A stretch of 64,000 nt of DNA from Actinomycetota bacterium (GCA_021323695.1 JAJPKN010000037.1:62001-126000); one strand, 5' to 3'; counted from the first letter of the stretch, positions 8,849 to 18,085 are shown. Notes: a model not told the origin generated them from the letters alone. Program-made: numbers and translations.

Positions 8849-10096
8849 ATGGGAGCCCCACCGGACGGCGTCGGTGCTGCCGGTGCCAGCGGGGGCGCGC
8901 CCGGCGCGGGCCCGGAGGTGACTGTGGGCCGCGATGTGCGGTTGCCGGCCGGGTTCGTGGCTCACACCGCCAATGTCGGCATCAGGGACCAGTCCGCTGA
9001 TTTCAGCATCGTGGCGAGCACCCTGCCCTGTGCCGCCGCTGGCGTCTTCACCCGGTCCCTCTTTGCCGGCCCCAGCGTCGCCCTTTGCCGTCGCCACCTC
9101 GAGCAGGGCACGCCGCGGGCCATCGTCACGGTCTCCAAGAACGCCAACGTGGCCACCGGGGCCCAAGGCCAGCGCGACGCGTCAGAGCTGGCGGCATTGG
9201 CCGCCCAGGTCATCGGCGCCCCCCCGGCCGACGTCCTGGTGGCCTCGACCGGGGTCATCGGGCGCCCCTACCCCATGGACAGGCTCCGTGCCCACCTCCA
9301 CCATCTGGCGGCCCAGGGTGGCCTCAGCACCTGGGGGGCGAGCCTGCTGGACGTGGCCCGGGCCATCATGACCACGGACACGGTGCCCAAGCTGGCGAGC
9401 ACCGGGGTGGGGAGCGCGACCGTGGCCGGGGTGGCCAAGGGCGCCGGCATGATCGAGCCCGACATGGCCACCTTGCTCGTCTACCTGTTCACCGATGCCG
9501 CTGTCGGCCGGGCCGAGCTCGACCAGGCACTGCGCCGGGTGGTCGACGTGAGCTTCAACAGCCTGTCGATCGACACTGACACTTCCACCTCTGACTCGGC
9601 CATCGCCTTGGCCAACGGCGCCGCCGGCCCGGTGGAGCCAGCCCAACTGGAGGCCGCCCTGCTGGCAGTCTGCCGGTCGCTCGTGCTCCAGCTGGCGGCC
9701 GACGGGGAGGGGGCCACCAAGGTGATCGAGGTCACGGTCGGCTCCGCCCGGGACGCCGCCCAGGCCCGCCGGGTGGCCAAGGCCATAGTCAACTCCCCCC
9801 TGGTCAAGACGGCCGTGCACGGTGCCGACCCCAACTGGGGCCGGGTCGTGATGGCCATCGGCAAATGCACGCAGGACACCGACATCCGTCCCGAGGCGGT
9901 GCGCGTGAGCTTCGGGGACGTCGAGGTCTACCCCCGGCCCCTGGACGGCGAGGGCCTGGCCACGGTGGCCAAGCAGATGATGGGGCCCAAGGTGGCCATC
10001 GGCGTCTCGTTGGGCACGGGCAGCGCCCAGTGGACGGTGTGGGGTTGCGACCTGTCCGCCGAGTACGTGCGCATCAACGCCGACTACACCACCTAG
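8849..10096 (+). CDS. argJ: ArgJ-family ornithine acetyltransferase, OAT2 (Orf6)-like
   Basis: 415 residues. ArgJ enzymes move the acetyl group from N-acetylornithine to glutamate and cut themselves before a conserved Thr to make two chains. Here that Thr is Thr208 in KGAGMIEPDMATLL. From memory of the families, the sequence is closer to OAT2/Orf6 of the clavulanic-acid cluster than to housekeeping ArgJ: FAGPSVALCRRH, KNANVATG (ArgJ usually has NSGNANACTG), IMTTDTVPK, SIDTDTSTSDSA, and the ending EYVRINADYTT. No argC, argB or argD lies nearby, which also argues against the classical arginine operon. It may still serve arginine synthesis. Confidence 0.85.
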   Translation: MGAPPDGVGAAGASGGAPGAGPEVTVGRDVRLPAGFVAHTANVGIRDQSADFSIVASTLPCAAAGVFTRSLFAGPSVALCRRHLEQGTPRAIVTVSKNANVATGAQGQRDASELAALAAQVIGAPPADVLVASTGVIGRPYPMDRLRAHLHHLAAQGGLSTWGASLLDVARAIMTTDTVPKLASTGVGSATVAGVAKGAGMIEPDMATLLVYLFTDAAVGRAELDQALRRVVDVSFNSLSIDTDTSTSDSAIALANGAAGPVEPAQLEAALLAVCRSLVLQLAADGEGATKVIEVTVGSARDAAQARRVAKAIVNSPLVKTAVHGADPNWGRVVMAIGKCTQDTDIRPEAVRVSFGDVEVYPRPLDGEGLATVAKQMMGPKVAIGVSLGTGSAQWTVWGCDLSAEYVRINADYTT

Positions 10097-10123
10097 GCCG
10101 GCGAGGGAACTGGACGGCCGCCA

Positions 10124-10915
10124 ATGCCCCACCCTTTGGAGCTGATGCGTTACCTGGCACGAGGATGGGGAACAGGCGAGCGCCTCCCCGGCGGGGAGGT
10201 CGCTTCCGTCCTGGCGGAAGTGGCTGCTGACAGCCCGTCCAGCCTCCTCCAGGCCTGCCGGCGGCTGATAGAGCGCCACCCGGCTTCAGGCGTTGCCTGG
10301 TGGCTGGCCGCCCGTGCCCTGAGCGCCCTGGGCCCGGCGGCTTGCCTTCGCCAAGACGCCCATCAGCTGTCCCACGACCCTACCGCCCGCCGGTTAGCCC
10401 AGCTCCTGCCGGCTCGGGTGGCCCTGGCCGGCCGAGGTGAAATGGGGGAAGTGACCCGGGCCGCACTGGGCCGCCGTCGCGACGTGAGCGTCGTGCGCTC
10501 CCCTCTGTCGGCTGGCTGCGTGCTGGTCGAAGCGTGGGCGGCCGGCCCAGAGGCGGTGCTGGTGAGCGCCCCCGAGGCCGCGCTGGTGAGCAAGGCTGCA
10601 CTGGCCCTGGCTGGCCCGGGGGGCCGGGCCACGCCACCTGCCCAGCCCGCTGTACCTGCCCAGCCCGCTGTACCTGCCCCGGCCGACGGGACTGGCCAGG
10701 CTGGTGTACCTGTCTGGGCGGTGGTGGCTCGTGGCACCCTGTTGCCCGGCCCGCTGTGGGAGGCACTGCTTGGCCGGCTGCCAGCCGGGGCCGGTGCCCA
10801 GGTGGTGGCGGCCGGTCAGTTGGCATCAGTGGTAAGCGAAAGGGGGCTGGAGGCTCCGGCAGTGGCCCTGGCCGCCCCCACCTGCCCGCCGGTGGTCGAA
10901 CTGCTCGACTGGTGA
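10124..10915 (+). CDS. Hypothetical protein, 263 residues
   Basis: I do not recognise a family. The N-terminal ~100 residues look helical (LELMRYLARGW, VASVLAEVAADSP, ARALSALG). The C-terminal part alternates short hydrophobic strands and helices (VLVEAWAAG, PVWAVVARGTLLP, APAVALAAPTCPPVVELLDW), a pattern that vaguely recalls the eIF2B/MtnA-like Rossmann fold, but I would not rely on it. Between them an 18-bp DNA repeat (10636-10671) encodes repeated Pro-Ala-Gln-Pro-Ala-Val units. It starts 27 bp after the argJ-like gene and probably shares its transcript. No signal peptide or membrane segment is visible. Confidence 0.55.
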   Translation: MPHPLELMRYLARGWGTGERLPGGEVASVLAEVAADSPSSLLQACRRLIERHPASGVAWWLAARALSALGPAACLRQDAHQLSHDPTARRLAQLLPARVALAGRGEMGEVTRAALGRRRDVSVVRSPLSAGCVLVEAWAAGPEAVLVSAPEAALVSKAALALAGPGGRATPPAQPAVPAQPAVPAPADGTGQAGVPVWAVVARGTLLPGPLWEALLGRLPAGAGAQVVAAGQLASVVSERGLEAPAVALAAPTCPPVVELLDW

Positions 10916-10948
10916 CCGCTGGGCCCTTGTCGTGGCCCGAGGCCCCGC

Positions 10949-11605
10949 TCAGCCCGCAGCGGGCTTACGGGCCATGACCGTCACCAGCGGTGGGAGCACC
11001 ACGGGGTCGAGCCCTGGGCTCACTCCGGTCAGGTCCTCCAGGTAGTCGGCCACCGGCCCTGGCCCGGCCCCCGCCGGGGCCTCCGCCCACGCGTCCACCA
11101 GTTCCAACCCTGCCTTGGCCACCAGGCCCGGTAGCAGGGCCCCGATGTCGGGGTGCCTCGCCCCGGGCATGGACAGCGCCTGGCCGCCGACCCGCCCGGC
11201 GGAGGTGACGGGCTCTTGGGCCAGCACCCAGCCGCCGGTGGCCGTGACCGAGGCCATCCTCCGGAGGACAGCCAATGGGTCGACGACGTGCATCAGCAGG
11301 AACCGGCAAAAGGCCAGGTCCACAGGCTCGGGTAGCAGCAGGTCCTCGGCCGCCATGGTGATGGCGACCACCTGGGCGCCGCCTGCCTCTGCCGCCGCTT
11401 GGGCGACCGCGTCCCTCAGCTCGGGGTTGATGTCGACGGCATAGACGCGGCCCGCAGGCCCGACCACCTCGGCCAAGGCCACGCTCACGTCGCCTCCGCC
11501 TGCCCCGATGTCGGCACAGCACCAGCCGGGGCCCACGCCCAGCCGCTCCAGGGCGGTGGACAGGGGCCTCCGGTAGACGTCGTTGCGCAGCCCCAGTCCC
11601 GGCAT
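10949..11605 (-). CDS. SAM-dependent class I methyltransferase
   Basis: 218 residues with a Rossmann methyltransferase core: motif I ADIGAGGGDVSVAL (about residues 31-44), an acidic end of strand 2 in VYAVDINPEL, and LAFCRFLLMHVVDP as the strand 4 region. The order fits UbiE/arsenite-methyltransferase-like small-molecule methyltransferases; the substrate is unknown. The gene converges on the preceding hypothetical gene with 33 bp between stops and is divergent from the FtsH-like gene. The start is an ATG at 11605; no strong ribosome site is visible. Confidence 0.75.
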   Translation of the reverse strand: MPGLGLRNDVYRRPLSTALERLGVGPGWCCADIGAGGGDVSVALAEVVGPAGRVYAVDINPELRDAVAQAAAEAGGAQVVAITMAAEDLLLPEPVDLAFCRFLLMHVVDPLAVLRRMASVTATGGWVLAQEPVTSAGRVGGQALSMPGARHPDIGALLPGLVAKAGLELVDAWAEAPAGAGPGPVADYLEDLTGVSPGLDPVVLPPLVTVMARKPAAG

Positions 11606-11766
11606 CCCAGCTGAAGGTTAGCTGGGCGGCTCGGCTCAACGGGCCGGCACGGGTACCGGTTGGCCACCTCCAGTGTGCCACCGCGCGCTTGTGGTCACGC
11701 GTTGGCTGACATAGCCGGCCGTGCTATTTAGACTCCACCTGAGAGAGCACAAAAGGAGGAGGGCCA

Positions 11767-13734
11767 TTGGAACTGGCGGCGCTCAGCTCTGGGAGCGTGC
11801 TTCGCGACGCGGACGTGGCCCTTTCTCGCGAAAAGGCCCGCCAGCAGAGGCTGGCTCGCCTGGCCGCCGTGCTGGCGCTCGTGGCTGTGCCGGTGGTGGG
11901 GCGCACCACGGCCGGGGTCGTCCGCTACCTCCAAGGTAACTACGCCGCCGCGGCCGGTGACTTCCACTGGCCGCTGCCTGGCCTGCCCTCCTCCTACCTG
12001 CCTTACCTGCCTGCCTTCTTGCTCGTGGTGCTGCTGGCGGCGGTCATGGCCGGGCCGCTCGCCCTGGCGGGGCGCTCGCCCCATGTCCTGTACCGCCCCG
12101 AGGAAGTGGGGGTCACCCTGGCCGACGTGGTGGGGGCGGGCAGTGTGGTCGAGGAGGTCGTGAAGACCCTCAACCTGTTCCTGGCCCACCGCACGTTCGA
12201 GCAGCACATGGGCGGCACACCGAGGCGGGCAGTGCTGTTCGAGGGGCCACCTGGGACGGGCAAGACCTACATAGCCAAGGCCATGGCGGCCGAGGCCGGG
12301 GTGCCGTTCTTGTTCGTCTCGTCGTCTGCGTTCCAGTCGATGTACTACGGCCAGACCAACCGCAAGATCCGCTCCTACTTCCGGGCCTTGCACGCCTATG
12401 CCCGGCGGGAAGGGGGCGCCATCGGCTTCATCGAGGAGATCGACGCCATCGGCGCCGCCCGGGGCGGCCTCGGCGCTGGCCCCGGGCGGGAAGGCATAGC
12501 CGGGGTGGTCAACGAACTGCTCATCCAGCTCCAGTCCTTCGACGTCCCGCCCCGCGGGGTACGGTTGGCCAACGCGCTGGTCGACGGGCTCAACCGGTGG
12601 TTGCCGGCTTCCCGGGCTATCCCCAAGCTCAAGGCCAAGCCGGCCAACGTGCTCGTGATCGGGGCCACCAACCGGGCCGCCGACTTGGACCCGGCCCTGT
12701 TGCGGCCGGGCCGGTTCGACAAGACGATCCGGGTGGACATCCCTTCCCGCGCCGGCCGGCGCGAGGTCATCGACTACTACCTGGCTCGCAAGGCTCACGT
12801 CGCCGAACTGGACGACCCGGAGGTACGCGAGGCACTGGCTGGTTCCACGTTCGGCTACTCCCCGGTCATGATCGAGCACCTGCTGGACGAGGCCTTGGTC
12901 TGGGCGCTGCGGGACGGCCGAGGGGCGATGAACTGGGCCGATGTGCAGCGGGCCAGGATGACCGAGGAGCTTGGCCTGGCGCAGCCGGTCGTTTACACCG
13001 ACACCGAACGGCGGGCCATCGCCACCCATGAGGCTGGCCACGCCACCGTGGCCCATGCGGTCGCCCCCGGGCGCCGCCTGGACGTGCTTTCGATCATCAA
13101 GCGCCGTGACGCCTTGGGGCTGTTGTCTCACTCCGACACCGAAGAGCGTTTCACCCGGACGCGCCGTGAGTGCGAGGCTCTCTTGGAGGTCGCGTTCGGT
13201 GGCCTGGCGGCCGAGGAGCTGTTCTTGGGCGAGCCCAGCACCGGCCCGGCCGGGGACCTGGCGGGGGCCACCCGGTTGGCCGCTGAGATGGTGGGCGCCT
13301 ACGGGATGGCGGGCAGCCTGGTGTCGTTGGAGGCCAGCCGGGCCAGCGCCGACCTCGTCACCAAGGTCCTTTCTGACGAGGCCTGCCGTCAGGCGGTGGA
13401 GGGCTTGTTGGAGTCTGCTCACCAACGGGCCCGGGCCGTGGTCGAGGCCAACCGGCACGTGGCCGTGGCATTGCGCGACGCCCTGCTGGAGCGCGACGAG
13501 CTGGTGGGCGACGAGATCACCGCCGTCATCGCCTCGGCCGTGCCCGGTCCGGAGGCTGGCCCCGCTGCGGCTGGCCCCGCTGCGGCTGGCCCCGAGGTCA
13601 TCGACATCCGCTTCGCGGCCACCGAAGCCGAGGCTGGCGCAAGCGAGCCCCGGGCGGCCGGGGCCGGCGCGGCAGCCGACGCCGCTGTGGCCCCGGTGCA
13701 CCTCCCTGGGCCGGGCGCGCCCGAGGGCCTCTGA
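11767..13734 (+). CDS. Divergent FtsH-like membrane AAA+ zinc protease
   Basis: 655 residues. Two membrane segments (about 36-56 and 76-100) precede an AAA+ module with Walker A GPPGTGKT (160-167) and the second region of homology ATNRAADLDPALLRPGRFD, then an M41 peptidase domain with HEAGH (421-425) and a third zinc ligand Asp497 in AGDLAGAT. FtsH enzymes unfold and degrade membrane and soluble proteins. Departures from FtsH: Walker B reads GFIEEIDAIG (Glu for the first Asp), the pore motif FVG is replaced by MYYG, and about 30 extra residues sit before the SRH. So this is an FtsH relative, not the housekeeping copy. The TTG start is supported by AGGAGG 7 nt upstream. A repeat-derived Ala/Pro tail ends it. 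Confidence 0.85.
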   Translation: MELAALSSGSVLRDADVALSREKARQQRLARLAAVLALVAVPVVGRTTAGVVRYLQGNYAAAAGDFHWPLPGLPSSYLPYLPAFLLVVLLAAVMAGPLALAGRSPHVLYRPEEVGVTLADVVGAGSVVEEVVKTLNLFLAHRTFEQHMGGTPRRAVLFEGPPGTGKTYIAKAMAAEAGVPFLFVSSSAFQSMYYGQTNRKIRSYFRALHAYARREGGAIGFIEEIDAIGAARGGLGAGPGREGIAGVVNELLIQLQSFDVPPRGVRLANALVDGLNRWLPASRAIPKLKAKPANVLVIGATNRAADLDPALLRPGRFDKTIRVDIPSRAGRREVIDYYLARKAHVAELDDPEVREALAGSTFGYSPVMIEHLLDEALVWALRDGRGAMNWADVQRARMTEELGLAQPVVYTDTERRAIATHEAGHATVAHAVAPGRRLDVLSIIKRRDALGLLSHSDTEERFTRTRRECEALLEVAFGGLAAEELFLGEPSTGPAGDLAGATRLAAEMVGAYGMAGSLVSLEASRASADLVTKVLSDEACRQAVEGLLESAHQRARAVVEANRHVAVALRDALLERDELVGDEITAVIASAVPGPEAGPAAAGPAAAGPEVIDIRFAATEAEAGASEPRAAGAGAAADAAVAPVHLPGPGAPEGL

Positions 13735-13752
13735 GCCGAGTGGGCCACCGCT

Positions 13753-14505
13753 GTGGAACTTGACGGCAGGGTCGTGGTCGTCACCGGTGCTTCGTCCGGC
13801 ATCGGTGAAGCCACGGCCAGGCGAGCGGCGGCAGAGGGTGCTCGCTTGGTGCTGGCCGCTCGCCGCGCCGAGCGGCTGGAACGGCTGGCCGAGGAGCTGG
13901 GCGGGCGGGCGCTCGCCGTCCCGACCGACATGCGCGACCCCGCCCAGGTCAGGCACATGGCCGAGGCGGCACTGGGTCACTTCGGGCGACTGGACGTGCT
14001 GGTGAACAATGCCGGCCAGGGCTACCACGTGCCGGTTGAAGCTGTCGCGCTCGCAGATTTCCAAGCGGTAGTGGAGCTCAACGTCTACGGCCCTCTTTTG
14101 GCCATGCAGGCGGTGGTACCGCCTATGCGCCGGCAGGGGGGTGGGGCCATCGTGAACGTGAGCTCGGGCACTCTTTACATGCCATCGCTGGCCGGCGTAG
14201 GAGCTTACGCAGCCACCAAGGCCGCCTTGGGCGCGCTGTCAGCCGCAGCCCGACGGGAGCTGGCCGCCGACGGCATAACCGTCTCCGTTGTCTACCCGTT
14301 CGTGACGGCGACCGAGTTCCACCGGTCCTTGCGCGGAGGCGAGCTTCGCCTGCAAGCGCAGCCGGGAGCCTCGGCCCCGTCGGTGCAAGCGGATCCGCCG
14401 GAAAGGGTCGCCGACGCCATTGTCGGCCTGGTCCGCAGCGGGGAGGAAGAGGTGGTCCTGGTCCCCTCCAGCTGGGGGCGCCGTCCTCAGCCTCCTGGCT
14501 CCTAG
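13753..14505 (+). CDS. Short-chain dehydrogenase/reductase
   Basis: 250 residues, classical SDR size. Nucleotide site TGASSGIG near the N-terminus, NNAG in the middle, a catalytic Ser in VNVSSGT and the YxxxK pair in AYAATKAAL. LAARR after strand 2 suggests NADP(H) preference. Such enzymes oxidise or reduce alcohols and ketones in the cytosol; the substrate is unknown. It starts with GTG 18 bp after the FtsH-like gene and probably lies in its transcript. It converges on bioF. Confidence 0.88.
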   Translation: MELDGRVVVVTGASSGIGEATARRAAAEGARLVLAARRAERLERLAEELGGRALAVPTDMRDPAQVRHMAEAALGHFGRLDVLVNNAGQGYHVPVEAVALADFQAVVELNVYGPLLAMQAVVPPMRRQGGGAIVNVSSGTLYMPSLAGVGAYAATKAALGALSAAARRELAADGITVSVVYPFVTATEFHRSLRGGELRLQAQPGASAPSVQADPPERVADAIVGLVRSGEEEVVLVPSSWGRRPQPPGS

Positions 14506-14554
14506 CTAGGAGCCGGCGCGCCCAGCGCTCGGCCCGCCTCGGCTTAGGCGAGGC

Positions 14555-15745
14555 TCAGGGGGCCTGAGGGCCGGTGCCGCTGGCGTCGAGCCCCAGCTTG
14601 TGCAATGCGCGGGCCAGGTGGGCCACCTCGGTGCCGGTGTGGGCGGCCGACAGGCTGACCCTGAGCCGGCAGGTCCCGGGCGCTACGGTGGGGGGCCGGA
14701 TGGCGGGTACGAAGATCCCCTCCTCCAGCAGGGCAGAAGAAGCCGCCAGGGCCGCTTCCTCGCTGCCCACGACCACCGGGATGATCGGGGACGTGGCGCC
14801 CGGCCGCAGTGCTGCCGCCAGGGCGGCCAGACGGGCGGTGAGGCGTTCCCCTTCTCCGGAGCGCAAGACGCCCAGGGCGGCCAGCGCCGCCGCTGCCGAG
14901 GCCGGCGGCAGGGCGGTGGTGTAGATGAAGGGCCGGCACCGGTTGACGAGCAGCTCGATGAACGCCCGGCTGCCGGCCACGAACCCACCCAGGCTGCCCA
15001 GGGTCTTGGACAGGGTGCCTACCCGGAGCACCGGGCAGGCCAGCTGACGGAAATGGGGCCCGAGCACGGCGTGGGCCTCGTCCACCACCAGCAGGGCACC
15101 GTGGCGGGCGCAGGCCTCGGCCAGGCCCTCGATGGGCGCCTGGTCACCGTCCATGGAAAAGACGCTGTCGGTGACCACCACCGCCCTGCCCGGCGCGCCG
15201 GCCAGCAGCTCCTCTACCGCCGTGACGTCCCGGTGGGGGTAGGTGCGGACCTGCGCCCCGGACGCGCTGGCCAGGCGGCAGCCGTCGATGATCGAGGCGT
15301 GGTTTAGCGCATCGGAGCAAACCAGCAGGTCTGGCCCGGCCAGGGCCGACAGGACGCCCAGGTTGGCCATGTAGCCGGTGGGGAAAACGACGGCCGCTTC
15401 GGTGGCTTTCCACTCGGCCAGCTGGGCTTCGAGCTCGAGGTGGACCGGCCTCGTCCCGCTGACCAGGCGCGACGCGCCGGCACCGGCACCCCAGCGCTCC
15501 AAGGCTTCCCGGGCCGCGGCCAGGGCCCGCGGGTGGGTGGAGAGGCCCAGGTAGTCGTTGGAGGCGAAGCAGACCACCTGCTTGCCGGCCTGCTCTCCAT
15601 CCTGGTTGCCGCCGTGCTCGTCGCCGTGCTCGTCGCCGGTCAGCACCCCCCGGGGGCCCTGGGCGTCAAGCCCGCGCAGCTCGCGCCAGCGCCCCTTGGC
15701 CCGGGCCTTGGCGTTCCGGGCCTCGGCCCACTGCGCCCAGGTCAT
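14555..15745 (-). CDS. bioF: 8-amino-7-oxononanoate synthase (biotin biosynthesis)
   Basis: 396 residues. PLP-dependent alpha-oxoamine synthase that joins pimeloyl thioester and L-alanine, releasing CO2, to make 8-amino-7-oxononanoate. Key stretches: FASNDYLGLSTHP near the N-terminus, SRLVSGTRPVHLELE, the PLP-aspartate region VVDEAHAVLG, and the Schiff-base lysine in TLSKTLGSLGG. These fit BioF better than 2-amino-3-ketobutyrate ligase, although that paralogue remains possible. No other bio gene is in the window. ATG 15745 is taken as the start; a TTG two codons upstream is open too. A Gly/Glu/His-rich stretch near residue 40 (GDEHGDEHGG) is unusual. The next gene upstream on this strand ends 18 bp away. 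Confidence 0.85.
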   Translation of the reverse strand: MTWAQWAEARNAKARAKGRWRELRGLDAQGPRGVLTGDEHGDEHGGNQDGEQAGKQVVCFASNDYLGLSTHPRALAAAREALERWGAGAGASRLVSGTRPVHLELEAQLAEWKATEAAVVFPTGYMANLGVLSALAGPDLLVCSDALNHASIIDGCRLASASGAQVRTYPHRDVTAVEELLAGAPGRAVVVTDSVFSMDGDQAPIEGLAEACARHGALLVVDEAHAVLGPHFRQLACPVLRVGTLSKTLGSLGGFVAGSRAFIELLVNRCRPFIYTTALPPASAAAALAALGVLRSGEGERLTARLAALAAALRPGATSPIIPVVVGSEEAALAASSALLEEGIFVPAIRPPTVAPGTCRLRVSLSAAHTGTEVAHLARALHKLGLDASGTGPQAP

Positions 15746-15763
15746 CCCCAAGCCCCGGCCGCG

Positions 15764-17971
15764 TCAGCCGTCCGCGCCCACCGCTGCCAGGATGAACGCC
15801 TGCACCCGGGCTTCGTCCCGCCAGACGTCGTAGCGGCCGGTGGGCCCCTGGTGGCCGGCCCCCAGTTCGGTGCGCAGCACCAGCGGCCGGGCCCCCGTCT
15901 GGGTGGCTCGCAGCTTGGCCACCCATTTGGCCGGTTCCCAGTAGCCCACCCGGGGGTCGTTGAGGCCAGCGGTGACGTACATGGCCGGGTAGGCGACCGG
16001 CTGGACGTTGTCGTAGGGAGAGTACGACTTCATGTAGGCGTACGCCTCGGGGTCGTCCCGGGGGTTGCCCCATTCCTCCCATTCGGTGACGGTCAGGGGC
16101 AGGGTGTCGTTGGACATGGTGGTCACCACGTCCACGAACGGCACCTCGGCCACCACCGCGGCGAACAGGTCGGGCCTCATGTTGGCCACCGCCCCCATGA
16201 GCAACCCGCCGGCGCTGCCCCCGCGCGCCACCAGGCGGCCTGGAGAAGTCCAACCCTGGCTGACCAGGTGCTCGGCACAGGCGATGAAGTCGGTGAAGGT
16301 GTTGCGCTTGCTCATCAACCGCCCCTGCTCGTACCAGGCCCGGCCCATCTCGCCCCCACCCCGTACGTGGGCGATGGCAAAGACGAACCCGCGTTCGAGC
16401 AGGTTCAGGCGCAGGTGCGAGAAGCTGGGCCCTACGCAGTGCTCGTAGCTCCCGTAGCCGTACAGCAGGCACGGGGCGGTCCCGTCGCGCCGCTGGCTGG
16501 CAGGCGCCACTATGGAGATGGGCACCTTGGCGCCGTCCGGCGCCACCGCCCAGGCTCGCTCGGTGACGTACTTGGCCGGGTCGTAGCCTCCCCCCACCGT
16601 CGCCTGGCGCACCACCCGGCGCTCCCGGCTTTCCATGTCGTACTCGACGCTGGAAGGCGGGCTGACCAATGAGCTGTAGGAGAACCGGAGGGTGGCGGTG
16701 CTCCACTCCGGTCCCGCCTCCCCCCTCACCGTGCAGGCGGCCTCGGGCTGGGCGACCACGTGCTGGTCGCCGTCGGCGAGCCGCAGCACCCGCAACTGTT
16801 CGGTCCCCGCCTCCCGCTCCAAGACGACGGCATGGTTGACGAACGCGTCGACCGACTCGACTTTGACCTCGGGACGGTAGGGGAGCAGCGGTACCAGCAA
16901 GGCGGGGTCGTCCTGGCCCACGGGCAGCTCGAAGACGGCAAAGTTGGCCAGGTGCTCGCCGTCGGGGCCGCAGTTGGTGCGGACCAGCCAGATGTCGTGG
17001 CCGGCCTTTTGGGCGTGGTCGACGTCGTACTCGACCCCCTCCCGCCGGGGCAGGACGACCGAGGCCCGGCCCCCTTCGTCGTCGGCCCTCAGGTAACGGA
17101 CCTCGCTGGACATCTTGGACTGGCTGGTCACCAGCACGAACTTCTCGCTCCGGGTCAGGCCCACCGAGACGAAGAAACGCTCGTCGCTTTCCTCGAACAC
17201 GAGCTGGTCGCGCGACGCCGGCGTGCCCAGGCGGTGGCGCCACACCTGCCAGGGCCGCATGGCCTTGTCGGGCTTCACGTAGTAAGAGGCCCTGCCCGTG
17301 GCGGACCAAGCCGAGCCGTAGTAGACGTCCTCGACCACGTCCACCAGGTCGTCACCCGAGCCCAGGTCCCTGAAGCGCAGCGTGTAGCGCTCGGAGCCGT
17401 CGCGGTCGGTGGAATAGGCCAGGACCTCGTGGTCGGGGCGGACGTCGAACATGCCGAGGGCGAAGTAGGCGCCGTCCCCGGCCAGTTCGTTCTCGTCCAG
17501 GACCACCTCACCGGGCTCGGGCTTCACCTCCTGGGCTGCTGGCCCGTCGCCGGCCGGCGGTGGCGTGCCGTCCCCGGCTACCCCGGCGCCGGGGAGGGCG
17601 GCACGGGCCGCCGCCAGCACCTCCTGGGCTGACAACCGGTGGGCGGGGTCGGGCCGCCGGCAGTGGACGGCGTACTGCTGGCCGGCGACCGTCCGCGACC
17701 AGTACCACCAGCCCCGGTGGAACACCGGCGTCGAGATGTCCGTTTCCGCCACCCGGGCGCGGATCTGCTGGAAAAGGGCGTCTTGGAGCGGCTCGGTGGG
17801 CTTGAGGAGGGCGGCCGCGTAGGCGTTCTCAGCCTCCAGGTAGGCAATGACCTCAGGGTCCTCCCGGTTGGCCAACCAGTCCCAGTCGTCCGGTCGCTGG
17901 TCGCCGTGGGCTGAGTGGACGGTTGGGCGGCGGGGGGCTACCGGGGGGGTGGGGGTGTCAGCGAGCGGCAT
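15764..17971 (-). CDS. S9 prolyl oligopeptidase family, oligopeptidase B-like
   Basis: 735 residues. An N-terminal beta-propeller region (about 75-440) is followed by an alpha/beta-hydrolase domain with the nucleophile Ser586 in RGGSAGGLLMG, an Asp in AGLNDPRVGYWEP and a His in GAGHQGPTGRYD. YGSYEHCVGP, HVRGGGEMGRAWYEQG and GRLMSKRNTFTDF are typical of oligopeptidase B (PtrB), which cuts short peptides after basic residues in the cytosol. An Ala/Gly/Pro-rich insert near residues 140-160 breaks the propeller. No signal peptide is present. The gene likely shares a transcript with bioF downstream. Confidence 0.9.
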   Translation of the reverse strand: MPLADTPTPPVAPRRPTVHSAHGDQRPDDWDWLANREDPEVIAYLEAENAYAAALLKPTEPLQDALFQQIRARVAETDISTPVFHRGWWYWSRTVAGQQYAVHCRRPDPAHRLSAQEVLAAARAALPGAGVAGDGTPPPAGDGPAAQEVKPEPGEVVLDENELAGDGAYFALGMFDVRPDHEVLAYSTDRDGSERYTLRFRDLGSGDDLVDVVEDVYYGSAWSATGRASYYVKPDKAMRPWQVWRHRLGTPASRDQLVFEESDERFFVSVGLTRSEKFVLVTSQSKMSSEVRYLRADDEGGRASVVLPRREGVEYDVDHAQKAGHDIWLVRTNCGPDGEHLANFAVFELPVGQDDPALLVPLLPYRPEVKVESVDAFVNHAVVLEREAGTEQLRVLRLADGDQHVVAQPEAACTVRGEAGPEWSTATLRFSYSSLVSPPSSVEYDMESRERRVVRQATVGGGYDPAKYVTERAWAVAPDGAKVPISIVAPASQRRDGTAPCLLYGYGSYEHCVGPSFSHLRLNLLERGFVFAIAHVRGGGEMGRAWYEQGRLMSKRNTFTDFIACAEHLVSQGWTSPGRLVARGGSAGGLLMGAVANMRPDLFAAVVAEVPFVDVVTTMSNDTLPLTVTEWEEWGNPRDDPEAYAYMKSYSPYDNVQPVAYPAMYVTAGLNDPRVGYWEPAKWVAKLRATQTGARPLVLRTELGAGHQGPTGRYDVWRDEARVQAFILAAVGADG

Positions 17972-18010
17972 GGTGTAGGTAACACTGTGGCATATGGTCT
18001 GCGTGTCCTC

Positions 18011-18085
18011 CGTCTGGCCCGGTGCCGTCTGGCCCGGTGCCGTCTGGCCCGGTGCCGTCTGGCCCGGTGCCGTCTGGCCCGGTGC
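18011..18085. repeat. Five tandem copies of a 15-bp repeat
   Basis: The unit CGTCTGGCCCGGTGC recurs five times without a mismatch, between the divergent oligopeptidase and the small hypothetical gene. Perfect identity of the copies suggests recent expansion. Confidence 0.95.

Noticed and set aside
6018-8861. A minus-strand frame that stays open for more than 900 codons opposite the GH3 gene, continuous with the LacI gene
   Set aside because: It is the antisense shadow of a GC-rich gene; its translation is low in complexity with no domain, and the LacI HTH has a proper ATG at 6017.
10380-10826. Minus-strand frame opposite the 263-residue hypothetical gene
   Set aside because: Arg/Pro-rich, no ribosome site; the plus-strand frame has more ordinary composition and fits the transcript of its neighbour.
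15440-16672. Long plus-strand frame opposite bioF and the oligopeptidase
   Set aside because: Antisense to two well-supported genes and made of His/Gly/Pro-rich low-complexity sequence.
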